A DNA stretch of 64,000 nt from Epiperipatus broadwayi (taxonomy: Eukaryota; Onychophora; Udeonychophora; Euonychophora; Peripatidae), in the NCBI GenBank assembly GCA_028023455.1, contig JAQFVV010006505.1, positions 620,001 through 684,000 of the forward strand, given 5' to 3'. Under the pieces are notes generated by a model. That model saw only the letters and a program-made list of their open reading frames with translations, had not been told where the DNA came from and did not search any database. The position numbers were made by a program, and so were the translations under genes. The first letter of the stretch is position 1, and each line of letters starts with the position of its first letter. Below, piece after piece: positions 1 through 9,560 of this stretch.

Positions 1-390
1 TCTGCAAATATATATGTAAAATAATAGATAATAATTATAAGACATATTATATGTAACTAAAATGGAAGTAATAAGACAGATTATATGTAAATAAAATGGA
101 AGTAATAGCTTCTAATATGTTTTGTAACATAAATAAACTATGAAAAGTCACAGTGGTATCATTTGACGGTTAGCATTGTAGGTATTTATGCATATTTTAT
201 TTATGTAATTTTAAATGGAGTGAATTCAATTTAGCAGTTGTATAAATCTATAAAATAAATAATATAAAATCATGATATAAATGCTTGTGGTTATATAGCA
301 CTTGCAGCTGCGATCTGATATCATTTATTTTGATTTAACAAAAGCTTTTTGATAAAATAGATCATACAATTTTTCCTTTACAAATTGTAT
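1..390. other. AT-rich DNA, no gene seen
   Basis: I see no coding frame or named repeat. There is a short imperfect direct repeat of about 40 bp near 37-115 (two copies of a phrase containing TAAAATGGAAGTAATA). Confidence 0.6.
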
Positions 391-606
391 TTACTAAGGC
401 AATAAACCTAAAGCATGTGCAGTTGAAAATGCACAGATAGGGACCTCTACAGGTCTTAAACACAAGCTTATGCATTGGATGAAGAGAGGGGAATCCTTCT
501 TTACTTCAACCTACTTTCTATATAAATAGGTGAAGCTGAAGTGGTTAGATCTGAGAGTGTGAAGCTATTCAATACTTCACTGATTAAGTCCACAATTCCT
601 ATTACA
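391..606 (+). repeat. LTR-promoter-like fragment, copy 1
   Basis: This block recurs at 736-957 in the same orientation, and its 5' half recurs on the opposite strand inside the solo LTR at 28677-29137. It opens with CTAAGGCAATAAACCTAAAG and carries a strong TATA box. Together these suggest the U3/R part of an LTR whose remainder is lost or diverged. The retrotransposon family is not identified. Confidence 0.6.
519..530 (+). promoter_or_regulatory. TATA box of LTR-like fragment
   Basis: TATATAAATAGG lies about 125 bp into the repeated block. The same string is kept at 870-880 and, on the minus strand, near 28980-28990. Conservation in three copies supports a real core promoter. Confidence 0.55.
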
Positions 607-735
607 CATTAATACTCGTGAAATCTTTCAATTTACAACATAATCAATGGAAAGATCTTATAGTTAGAAATCTATTACGATAATTTAAAGTTGTAATTAT
701 AAATTTATTTAACGCACATGGATTATGTAAGTAAT

Positions 736-957
736 ATTTCCTAAGGCAATAAACCTAAAGAATGTGCAGTTGAAAATGCGAAGATAGGGACCTCTACAGG
801 TCTTAACCACAAGCTTGCGCATTGGAAGAAAAAAGGGGAACCCTTCTTTACTTCAACCTACTTACTTTCTATATAAATAGGTGAAGCTGAAGCGGTTAGA
901 TCTGAGAGCGTGAAGCTATTCAATACTTCACTGATTAAGTCCACAATTCCTATTATA
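736..957 (+). repeat. LTR-promoter-like fragment, copy 2
   Basis: Direct repeat of 391-606, about 350 bp downstream, with a few substitutions and a 4-bp insertion before the TATA box. The two copies may be a tandem duplication of an LTR piece. Confidence 0.6.
870..880 (+). promoter_or_regulatory. TATA box of second LTR-like fragment
   Basis: TATATAAATAG at the position equivalent to 519-530. Confidence 0.5.
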
Positions 958-1540
958 CAAATTATATAAAATAGGATTTTCTCTTAAACTTATTGACTGG
1001 TTTGGTTCTTTCTTTATTGACTGTACAGTAATCTCAAATATACTTGTAGTTTATGGTTTATCAGGTTGTTTTAATGTTTCTGTGAATTATTTTATAGATT
1101 ACCTAAAATCTCCTTATGGTTTATGCTATTTGGATCACTGCAAAATCTTTAAAATTAGAAGAATTATGTTTTGATTGATTGTATTTTTTTCAAAATGATA
1201 TTTTCTACTTTGATGCCTAGTATGATCTAAACAATGTCATTTAATCTTAATAAATATATTCATTTGTTTCATTTTCTAAAAAATCTGAGGTTTTGAACTT
1301 TTTTTATTTTATCCATTCTTATAAAATTAATTCTGTCTTCTAAAAATATCTGTCAACTTTTATTCCATCATTGCTAATAAAAATATTGTTGAAAAGACTT
1401 TCTAGGTAATGGATTTCACTTTTTGATGCAAAAGGTAATGATACAAAATACAATTTATTTATTTCACTACTTCTCTCCATTTTGAGATATACATCTTAAG
1501 TCAAATAAAGTTTTTAAATATGACTTTTTAATATTAAAGA
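958..1540. other. AT-rich DNA, nothing recognised
   Basis: T-rich sequence with no long open frame, no tRNA-like box pair and no repeat that I can match elsewhere in the window. Confidence 0.6.
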
Positions 1541-1750
1541 TATCATGCCATTTACACCTTTCTTAAACACTTTATCAATACTCTATATCAAAACTAACAG
1601 TTTCGACTGTCCTGCAGTCATCATCAGAGCTACATTATATATTTGAATATTGTCGTTCTGATGATGACTGCATGACAGTCGAAACTTTTAGTTTTGATAT
1701 AAATAAAGAGTATTGATAAAGTGTTTAAGAAAGGTATAAATGGTATGATA
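1541..1750. repeat. Fold-back repeat, family D
   Basis: The arms run from about 1541-1629 and 1656-1750 and are near-perfect reverse complements. The right arm holds CTGATGA, a hairpin (GACTG with CAGTC) and GAAAC, which resembles a hammerhead core. No stem I or UH cleavage dinucleotide follows convincingly. The same motif recurs at 33610-33910, 36670-36970, 39390-39690, 54375-54660 and 56031-56205. I infer a PLE-type tail present as an inverted pair. Confidence 0.7.
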
Positions 1751-2254
1751 TGTTAAAGTAGAAATCAATACATAGGAAAAGGAAGAAGAAAAATATATTA
1801 ATACTAAAGATGCCTTTATCTGAACTCTAAACATTAATTTATAGATCTTAAATTTCTTTTGAAGTGTGTTATTTGACCAAATCATATTAACTGATATGAT
1901 CTTAGTTACATCTACTAACTGTCATGTACTTGGTACACAAGTCTTTTTTTATATATTCAATCTTCTTGTTTTATACCTCTAAATTTTCTTCTTTATCTAC
2001 ACTAGTGTAATCAGATTTTTATTTGTGTTGTTCATTTTAATTTATATCCTAAATAAGTTTTTAATATTTTAAGATCTACATTTTATTTTTGATTACTTTT
2101 GGTTTATTTTATGAATATTGTATATACTTTTTTATAGTTTTATTTAATTATGAGTAATATGTATGCATATTGCATTCTTTATTTCGATGTGCTATTAGTA
2201 ATTGGCTATAAGCTGTTTTCTGCCCTTGGAATAAATGAATTTAACTATTATACA
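1751..2254. other. AT-rich DNA, nothing recognised
   Basis: No repeat, RNA gene or convincing coding frame seen. A short open frame on the minus strand (1688-1885) overlaps the fold-back arm and has no family resemblance. Confidence 0.55.
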
Positions 2255-2424
2255 GAAGCGAAACTCTCCATACAGTAGTGCCACTCAGTGCAAACCAGAG
2301 TAACCAATGGATGCAAGAAGGTTTGTGCATAAAATTCCTATCTAGCACTGAGTGGCACTACTGTATGGAGAGTTTTGTCTCTGTGTAAACAGTTTGTGTA
2401 AGCATAAAGAATGGTGATCATGGG
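2255..2424. repeat. Fold-back repeat, family C (short)
   Basis: The left arm (2259-2292) and right arm (2344-2378) are reverse complements, beginning AAACTCTCCATACAGTAGTG. After the right arm comes the family C terminus with AGCATAAAGAATGGTGATCATG. Full-length relatives with a hammerhead-like core lie at 8212-8860 and 28060-28290. Here the ribozyme part is deleted. Confidence 0.7.
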
Positions 2425-2651
2425 AATCAATTATTAATATTAGTAGTAGTAATAGTAAAAATAGAAGCAAGACATGGGAAAATTAAAATTAACTTCAATA
2501 CCTTGAAGAATGTTGTGTCACAATCAAAACATTGATATGATTGCAAGATCAGTGATTTACTCATTGATCATCAGTGGTCTATGTCTTCAAGGAATTGGTT
2601 TCCAATATCAGATAAATCCTTTACATTTATTACTTAAAAATATCAGAAGAG

Positions 2652-2857
2652 TTAAAGATGGGCAATTGAAATTTTAAACTGGATTCCAAGAGATTGAAAA
2701 AGACCCAGAAAGAGACCACATGTGAGATGGATGGATGAAATAAGAAAGTGTGCAGGGGTGATGTGGAGAAGAGAAGCTAAGGATTGGTGAAGATAGATTG
2801 AACTTGGAGAGACCTTCATCCTGCAGTGGATTGATAATGGTTGATGATGATGATGAG
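2652..2857 (+). mobile_element. LINE 3' end, RTE-like family
   Basis: The translated sequence contains RPHVRWMDEIRKCAGVMWRR, broken by stops, and ends QWIDNG, a stop, then a (TGA)n tail. This is the C-terminal tail of the reverse transcriptase ORF seen in longer form at 50783-53020. The antisense copy is at 54691-54833. It is a 5'-truncated dead copy; a short 3' microsatellite tail is common in RTE-type LINEs. The clade assignment is my judgement from the protein motifs. Confidence 0.75.
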
Positions 2858-3255
2858 TTAAAGACGAACAAATTATGAGATATCAAATTTATTATACCTT
2901 TTGTTCTTATACTAACTTTTTGTTTAGATCTTCATTACAAATAATCGATTGTTTCTTATATATAATATGGATGATAAAATTTGTTTGCATATTTAATTGA
3001 TACTCAAACTTTGAATACGGTATCAAACTCTTAATAGTCTTAAAAATATCGATTCAATAGTTGCAGAAACACCTTTGGCACCCTTTATCTGCTCTAAAGA
3101 AGATCAACTTGAAAATTTATCTAACTACCCCATATTAAGAAAGGATATTTACTCTTTAGCTAATAATAGCTAACTATACACTTTCCAAAAGCTTTTTGAT
3201 GCCTAGCTTATTTGAATATCTTTATGAAACATAGAAAAACTTTAATGATATATAG
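2858..3255. other. AT-rich DNA, nothing recognised
   Basis: No feature supported. Confidence 0.5.
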
Positions 3256-3660
3256 GGTATATGAGCACAGACTTTTTCACAACCCACCACTCACCACTCT
3301 ACCTCATATTGCTGATACACTTAAACACATATATGCCGAAAAGATAAATAATCACCAATATCCATATTTCATGCTAAACTAGCAACCATCTGTTAATCCA
3401 GATTATCATCTCTACACATATATGCAATAAGTGCCCAGATATATATTAAGATAGCCAATCTTCCTACTTTAAAGGACAGGCTTCAGCTCACTCCACATCC
3501 AACTCTTCAACTGTCCATCCAATTGAAAATCTGATGATGGAATGCTCAAAGGCCACCCTGAGGCTGAAATTCTTGTCACATTCATCTTGACCTAAAGTCA
3601 ATCTGACCCCTCATGTACAGAACGTAATCCATTTAATACATATACAAGGGATGGGCAGAC
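3256..3660 (-). repeat. Family F repeat (minus strand)
   Basis: Matches, on the opposite strand, the family at 8990-9555, 50270-50660 and 57600-58480. Its 5' part on the minus strand keeps a GGTTCAAATCC-like B box. The ribozyme-like core has decayed: CTGATGA reads CAGATGG, although stem II (TGCT with AGCA), GAAA and TTGGTG survive. Confidence 0.65.
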
Positions 3661-4475
3661 ATCTCTACTCTGTAATAACTGAAATACAGGCTTATTATAT
3701 ACCTTTATCAATATTAATGGTACATTTAGTTTTGCTCATAGCATGTAAAACAGATGTGTGTTACGTTTACGCTACTAGGACTTTAGGAAGAATGTAAATG
3801 TACGACATGTATAATGATACAGAAAAATATTTGATTTGTAATTGTTCGAAAAAGACCCTAATGTAATATACTGTTGAGAATTCTTTTTGTTTGTGCATGT
3901 TTCTAAATATTAAGATTTAATTATATCTTTATAAGGAAATAATACGGTACTTCAAGCTGTTATAATAAATAATTCTTTTAAAAGCTGATAAAGAATTTAT
4001 TGATCATATGTCAGCGTAAAGCAAGCGAATTTCCTAGCTTTTCAAAAATATCTACTTAAAAATGATGCTTCGTCAAATGAAAGTATTTCTTCAATTCAGA
4101 ATTAGATAGATTTAAAAGCAATTAAAAGTTAAGGAAGCAACTTTTAAATTTATCAAACCCGATAAGTGTTTCGCAGACATTTGTCAAATAAGTAGACAGG
4201 TGGTAACGACAGGGGAGTAGTCCATGCTATTACAATAATACAATACAAACTTTCCACAGTCATTCAGAGAGAAAATCCATTTAAAAATATTGTTTATTTT
4301 TAAGTATCACAAGATTAGTCATTCGCAACTCAGGTTTAACTAGAACAGCCAAAACAAAGTCTTCATTTAGAATTGTTCTACTTGTTTAATCAAAGTAAAT
4401 ATTAACGCTCTTTTTGTTCTACTGGTTAATTTAAGACATTTGATTAAAGTATGCTCAATGGGATAGAGTACATAC
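3661..4475. other. AT-rich DNA, nothing recognised
   Basis: No coding or repeat signal that I can support. Confidence 0.5.
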
Positions 4476-4490
4476 AAGATTTAAAATAAT

Positions 4491-4600
4491 GTCAAGCGTT
4501 GTTAGCCGAGAGGTCATCGTACCCGCCTTACAAGCAAGTAGTTGGTTGCAGACGGGTGTGGGTTCGCGTCCCGGCCGATGCTATGACATATGAAAAAAAG
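4491..4600 (+). mobile_element. tRNA-derived SINE (type 1) with TSD
   Basis: The tRNA-like head has an A box (TTAGCCGAGAGG), an anticodon-arm-like segment and a B box (GGGTTCGCGTCCC). It ends GCTATGACATATG plus an A-rich tail. It is flanked by a perfect 15-bp target-site duplication, AAGATTTAAAATAAT, at 4476-4490 and 4601-4615. That duplication marks insertion by LINE-type target-primed reverse transcription. Other copies are at 7477, 29810, 30744, 34709, 37757, 53167 and 62905. Confidence 0.92.
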
Positions 4601-4615
4601 AAGATTTAAAATAAT

Positions 4616-5299
4616 AAGAACGGTATTCATCTTAAAATAAAACTTTTTGTTGTTGTTGTTTATGAATGACATTTAATTATTAAAAGAGATTACAATAGAT
4701 AAATTGGTAATGAACTATTTTATTATTTACTATATACTTCCAAGCAAACACTTAGAATTCCTACTGGACATAAATAATATACTAGGGCATAATCTATGCC
4801 CACTCTGTAAAGTCATATACAGTATATATATTCATCATAACTTAACAAGGATTATTTCTTAATATCAAAATGGGATCATTTTTGATCTAGTCATAATGGT
4901 GCGTTCGTGCGGAAAATATCAGGAGATAACTCATAACTCTTTTAAATCACATCCCGAATCATGAATATACATATAAGGTCTTGGTCAGCATTAAAACAAA
5001 GTAGTGGATAATCTCTAATCTAATGAATGACGAATAAAAATATTAATATACTTATATCAAGTGGTTTGTAGCAAAGTTATGAGGGCAGTAAATTTGACAC
5101 TTATTAATCAAATGGTAGTAATTGGCTACCTATATATAATAAATAATGATAAAGATATGTGTATGAGATTGTGATTTGGACCATCTGATGAGTTATGGTT
5201 CAGCAAGAAATGAGTATTCTGGGAATCATACTTCTTTTTCACATGCCTCTACCTTGTGTAAGTGTGGTATAGTGAAAACTACACTACAGAAATATTCAT
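4616..5299 (+). repeat. Degenerate family G and F pieces
   Basis: The part from about 5000-5110 (GGATAATCTCTAATCTAATG and following) matches 49955-50095 and, reversed, the family G blocks at 33020, 36247, 38962 and 45330. At 5190-5220 there is CTGATGA followed about 15 bases later by GAAA, which resembles the family F ribozyme core but lacks a clear stem II. From 4616 to 5000 I see nothing. Confidence 0.45.
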
Positions 5300-5747
5300 T
5301 AAGTCGATAATCATGAGTGACTAATAAAAAAATATTAAAATAATCTCTGAAAAATAGACTTTTTGTGACTGCAAAGCAAAAATAATCAAGAAGAGATGTT
5401 TCAATTCAGTCAAGAATTTTTAATCTTTTATATCCAATTATTCTACTACTATTAATACCATATCTATAATTAATTACACATAAAACTTTTGAAACATACT
5501 AATTGCTAGATGAACATGAAAATAAATAATTTTACAGTGTAACAAATTAAAGTATATACTTATATAGAAAGTATTTCATTTAGAGCATATATGATTAACT
5601 GATATAGAATGCAGTCAGATGCTAGGATTGTTAAGGTGAATTATTGCTACACCAGAGTTTGATTATGAACTAGTAGAAAATCAACCCACCAATAAGGTGG
5701 AAAGCTATCTATACATACATGACCACAGTTATATTTATATAGTGGAA
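5300..5747. other. AT-rich DNA, nothing recognised
   Basis: No feature supported. Confidence 0.5.
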
Positions 5748-6262
5748 TATTTCCATAATCAAATATGAGTATTGAATGTCTTTAGAAAAATTTAACTTTA
5801 TTTAAATATTCCAAGTACATTCAATTGTTAGTAATAGCATGCAGGTTAGTATATGCATAACATTTTGTGAGGTATTATTTCCACCTCTTCTTCAGGTGTT
5901 ACTGGCCTGCCCAGTAGCAGAACTAGCATGGTAATTGAACCTGGATCCTTAGATTTTTAAGTAGTGAATTTTAAGATAATGCTCTAATCAATTGAAACAT
6001 CCTGTCAAAGTTGGTTAGAGCATTACCTTAAACCTCAGTATTCAAGAATCTAAGGATACAGGTTTGATTCCCATGATAGTACTGTCACTGATAAAGCCAG
6101 CAACACCTGTACAAGAGGGGAGAATAATACCTCTTAAAACATAGTGCATATACTAACTTGTTTGATGTGATATTACTAACAGTTGAATGCATTTGGAATA
6201 TTTAAATAAAGTTAAATTTTTCTAAAGACCAATACTCATATTACTTAATGGAAATAGTCCAA
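5748..6262. repeat. Family E repeats, head-to-head pair
   Basis: Two copies in opposite orientation meet near 5998-6010. Each starts with a tRNA-like head (AGTTGGTTAGAGCATTACCT in the right copy, then a CAGGTTTGATTCCC B box). Each continues into a tail ending AATATTTAAATAAAGTTAAA. The left copy (minus strand) keeps CTGAAGA, a stem AGAGG with CCTC, then AAAA. The same repeats flank a PLE GIY-YIG fragment at 48010-48860. I infer a SINE-like head joined to a PLE-type tail. Confidence 0.65.
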
Positions 6263-6505
6263 TAGAGAAATACAACTAAAACACCATCATTACAAACCTT
6301 CTGGAAGACACATGACCACAGTGTTTCATTTGTAGATTGATAGAATTTGTATAAAAGCTTGGAGAAATCTAATCCTTACCATACAAAAGTGGTCTGGTAA
6401 CTTTTTATTGCATATATGGGTTCTGAAAATGAAAATCCATGCCAAGTAACTTTAAAAAGCAATAATGAATATATAGCAATCATATAATAACATACATATA
6501 TATAT
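6263..6505. other. Short unique spacer, nothing recognised
   Basis: Ends in a (TA)n run at about 6493-6510, which forms the left junction of the next element. Confidence 0.5.
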
Positions 6506-6668
6506 ATATGGTGATTCTGAACTGAGATCAGACCCATATAAATATCTAGCTTGCTAGGCTGGGTTTGAAGACTTTTCCGGTCTGAAAAATTCACGCTTGC
6601 AATCTGATAGAAACGTTTTGCATAAACACTTGAGAGTCAGTGTTTTAGATCTAGTTTCTATACTCTAT

Positions 6669-6715
6669 CTCCCACTGAGGATAGCAAACCAGCTTGAAAT
6701 CAGCTGATCTGGGAG
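6669..6715 (+). ncRNA. Hammerhead ribozyme (variant type I), copy 1
   Basis: Stem I: CTCCCA (6669-6674) pairs fully with TGGGAG (6710-6715). Core: CTGAGGA (6675-6681), matching CUGANGA. Stem II: AGC (6683-6685) with GCT (6692-6694), preceded by a T-T mismatch at the base. Core: GAAA (6696-6699). Then comes the self-complementary TCAGCTGA (6700-6707) as stem III, and TC (6708-6709) with predicted cleavage after 6709. All invariant core bases are present. A palindromic stem III cannot form a normal hairpin loop, so pairing between two molecules is likely. This agrees with known PLE-associated HHR variants that cleave as dimers. Confidence 0.82.
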
Positions 6716-7086
6716 TGAGCAAATGAAAGAGGTAGTTAATTTCTGACTCTTTTTTCGTTTATGTAAAACAAATCTTACACTTGTTCGGCGGTTTTGGTAT
6801 AGCGCCATCTTTTGGACATAAATAACAAGTGATAGCAGGTTACGTGATTAACTTGTATTTGTTTTTTCATAAATGTACCTTTAGAGTTTTCTTGCAATGA
6901 TATATATTGCAGAGACTTTGATTATATGGTGATTCTGAACTGAGATCAGACCCATATAAATATCTAGCTTGCTAGGCTGGGTTTGAAGACTTTTCCGGTC
7001 TGAAAAATTCACGCTTGCAATCTGATAGAAACGTTTTGCATAAACACTTGAGAGTCAGTGTTTTAGATCTAGTTTCTATACTCTAT

Positions 7087-7133
7087 CTCCCACTGAGGAT
7101 AGCAAACCAGCTTGAAATCAGCTGATCTGGGAG
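7087..7133 (+). ncRNA. Hammerhead ribozyme (variant type I), copy 2
   Basis: Identical to the motif 418 bp upstream: CTCCCA 7087-7092, CTGAGGA 7093-7099, GAAA, TCAGCTGA, TC, and TGGGAG ending at 7133. Predicted cleavage is after 7127. Two intact ribozymes one monomer apart are what would be needed to excise a unit-length RNA. Confidence 0.82.
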
Positions 7134-7476
7134 TGAGCAAATGAAAGAGGTAGTTAATTTCTGACTCTTTTTTCGTTTATGTAAAACAAATCTTACACTT
7201 GTTCAGCGGTTTTGGTATAGCGCCATCTTTTGGACATAAATAACAAGTGATAGCAGGTTACGTGATTAACTTGTATTTGTTTTTTCATATATATATAACT
7301 ATTGATTAAATATCTCATTTTTTGCAATTGCTATCTATATTAAATGTGTATATTTAATAATTGAGTTATATTTTAAATGGTTTTTCAATACAAAGCAACA
7401 AGCATTTAAAATAACTTACATAATTAGCATTCAATATAAGATGTTAGAGTTTAATACTTTTAAAGATTAATCTTGG

Positions 7477-7579
7477 TTTTTTTTTTTTGCTTATGTCATA
7501 GCATCAGCCGGGAAGCGAACCCACAACCGTCTACAACCAACTACTTGCTGCGATAACCTCTCGGCTAACAACGGTTGAC
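7477..7579 (-). mobile_element. tRNA-derived SINE (type 1), antisense
   Basis: Read on the minus strand it has GTTAGCCGAGAGG, a B-box region and GCTATGACATAAGC, followed by an A-tail (T-run at 7477-7488). Some bases of the anticodon region are deleted. No clear target-site duplication. Confidence 0.8.
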
Positions 7580-7734
7580 TTGTTTTAATAATAAAAAATA
7601 TTGTTCACATATAAAAATTATTAAATAAACAAAACTTAGTAATACTCATTCAAGTTAATGTTATCTTAGTCAGTCAAACTTTATAATAATATATATTACA
7701 TTTAAACTATATTTAAAACTATTAATGAAGTATT

Positions 7735-8205
7735 TCGATGTCTTAAAGAGAAAATTCCTTTGGAATGTCATGATGTATATAAAATTCCATGTGGAGTTTG
7801 TTTATACTCATACCTTGGACATACCAATCATAGAATACACATAAGAATGGAAGAACACATTTAGGCAGTTAGAGAAAAATCTAATTCATCAGCTATTTGT
7901 TCACACGTTAAATTAACTAACCATGACATCAATTTTAATAGCATATATTCTGGCAAAAATTGAACAATATGACTAGAGATTGCTAAGGAAAACTATAGAT
8001 ATTTTTAAAAGACCTAAAAGCATAAAATATTTTTTAAAACTTCTCAACCAATAGAATTTGAGAATGAGGAGAAAATAATAAGAGCAAAAAAATAATGATT
8101 TTAAATCTCACCGCACACATTCATATGATTTGAGAAAAAAGAAGCTCTGATGAAAGTACTTGGTATTGTACTGAAACATCAGCCATTTAGTTATTATATT
8201 TTTAT
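7735..8205 (+). pseudogene. Penelope-like element relic, GIY-YIG end
   Basis: The frame from 7772 reads DVYKIPCGVCLYSYLG, then stops at a TAG after RMEEHI. This matches the start of the GIY-YIG nuclease domain of PLEs (VY.IPC ... Y.G). Further decayed domain sequence follows to about 8090 with several stops. The reverse transcriptase part is absent, so this is a 5'-truncated copy. The tail holds a hammerhead-like core at 8144-8183 and then runs into the family C fold-back. Confidence 0.75.
8144..8183 (+). ncRNA. Hammerhead-like motif in PLE tail
   Basis: CTGATGA (8147-8153), stem II AGTAC (8155-8159) with GTACT (8068-equivalent strand at 8168-8172), then GAAA (8173-8176), CA, and TC (8179-8180). 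A 3-bp stem I is possible between GCT (8144-8146) and AGC (8181-8183). The core bases are intact and stem II is a perfect 5-bp helix. Stem III has only two loop bases, so activity in cis is doubtful. Confidence 0.6.
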
Positions 8206-8306
8206 TAAAACAGGCCAAACTCACTGTACATATTGCCACACACAGCAAGCTAGAGTAATCAATGGATGCCAGAAGTGATCCCTATCTAGTGCCTACTCAT
8301 CCAATA

Positions 8307-8348
8307 TCCCCAGACTAGTTTCTGAATTGTGGCTTCGTCAGTGTGGAG
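8307..8348 (-). ncRNA. Hammerhead-like motif, family C left arm
   Basis: On the minus strand: CTGACGA (fits CUGANGA), a stem II region, A-GAAA, CTAG, then TC and TGGG. The CTCCA before the core pairs with TGGGG after the cleavage site, leaving two unpaired bases. Stem II is partly degraded by an ATT insertion. Confidence 0.5.
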
Positions 8349-8664
8349 CCTTGGATTGGAGAGCACTGCACCTAGATGCTAGGATCTAATGCAACCCTCC
8401 AGCAGCCACCTTTAATCTCCACTTAACTACAAAACTATGAGTCTTAAATTGAAAACACCTTAATGATTCCAATTTAAGCCCATCAGCTTATATAGTCATA
8501 TGGGTCTGAACTTAGTTCAGTACCCATACATTTTAGTGTCTTTGGTCCTTTAAGGTGTTTTCAATTTAAGACTCATAGTTTTGTAGTTAAATGGAGATAA
8601 AAGGTGGCTGCTAGAGGGTTGCATTAGATCCTAAGATCTAGGTGCAGTGCTCTCAGATCCAAGG

Positions 8665-8706
8665 CTCCTCACTGACAAAGGCCACAAGCCAGAAACTAAT
8701 CTGGGG
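8665..8706 (+). ncRNA. Degenerate hammerhead motif, family C right arm
   Basis: CTCCTCA, CTGACAA (the invariant G8 is changed to A), GGC...GCC stem II, GAAA, CTAA, TC, TGGGG. The loss of G8 predicts an inactive ribozyme. Confidence 0.5.
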
Positions 8707-8989
8707 ATATTGGATGAGTAGACACTGGATAGGGATTTTATGCACAAGTCTTCTGGTATCCATTGATTACTCTAGCTTGCTATGTGTGGCAATATGTATA
8801 GTGAGTTTTGTCTGTTTTAAAACAGTTATACACAAGCATAAGAAGTGGTGGTCATGTGATATTTTTATTACATGGAAACTCCCAGAAATTACTATGAATT
8901 TATTACTTATCTGTGAGAATATTAGAATTAATATATATAATATTTTTTAAATACAAGCATAATTCATATACTTGGGGTTTAAATGTAAT

Positions 8990-9555
8990 GTAGGTGATTT
9001 GAACACAGACTTTTAAACTTTCTTCAGTTATTCACTCTAACTCATATAACTGATATAAATGATGACACACATGTGAAAAAAAAAAGATCTCCAATATACA
9101 TATTTCATACTCCACACATATGAATTACACTTGTATTACAACTTCAATCTGTAGTCTGCCCATGTCTCTTCTGTGTATTTAAATAGGTAAGGTCCTACAC
9201 TTGATAGGTCAGAGTAACTTAGGTCAACATGGGCATGACAATAATATTGGCACCAACAAGAGATTTGGGCATTCCATCATCAGATTTTCAATGGTATGGA
9301 TGGCTGAAGAGTTGGAGGGTGGAGTAGATTGAAGCCTGTCCATTAGAGTTATGAAAATTTGCTATATTAATGTAACCAAAGCACTGATTATATATGTGTG
9401 TTGATTATGATGATCTGGACCAACTTATGAATTCTGGTTCAGCACAAAATACATATGTGATGATCTTTTATCTTCTTCACATGTGTGTTGTCATGTGTAT
9501 CAGTTGTAGAGTGAAAAGCTTGAAAGTCTATATTCAAATCCCCTTTTACATATAT
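8990..9555 (+). repeat. Family F repeat with short inverted head
   Basis: From about 9170-9555 the sequence matches family F (ATTCCATCATCAGATTTTCA, later a TTCAAATCCCC B-box-like end). The segment 8990-9140 is an inverted partial copy. The ribozyme-like core is decayed (CTTATGA). Confidence 0.6.
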
Positions 9556-9560
9556 ATATA

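Larger units (their letters stand above)
6506..7293 (+). mobile_element. Tandem dimer of 418-bp hammerhead element
   Basis: Unit 1 (6506-6923) and unit 2 (6924 to about 7288) are almost identical over their length, with period exactly 418. Unit 2 stops about 55 bp short of a full unit. Both junctions lie in TA-rich sequence. Each unit carries one HHR about 30 nt after a conserved TTTAGATCTA. RNA from the dimer cut at both ribozymes would release a 418-nt monomer (6710-7127). The layout resembles retrozymes and PLE-associated HHR repeats described in animals. A related 405-bp dimer is on the other strand at 60106-60810. Confidence 0.85.
8212..8860. repeat. Family C fold-back, two inverted monomers
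   Basis: A long palindrome: 8215-8480 pairs with 8540-8820 around a central loop of about 60 bp. Each arm is one family C unit with AAAACTGTTTTAA-type ends, the phrase ATCAATGGATGCCAGAAG, a ribozyme-like core and a conserved AGATCTAG upstream of it. The transcript could fold into a very long hairpin. Part of the right arm forms a spurious 102-codon open frame. Confidence 0.8.

Noticed and set aside
4491-4600. Functional tRNA gene
   Set aside because: A and B boxes are present but the acceptor stem does not close, an A-tail and target-site duplication are present, and there are many dispersed copies. It is a SINE.
7735-8205. Active Penelope-like element
   Set aside because: Stops within the nuclease domain and no reverse transcriptase. 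All PLE copies in the window are truncated relics.
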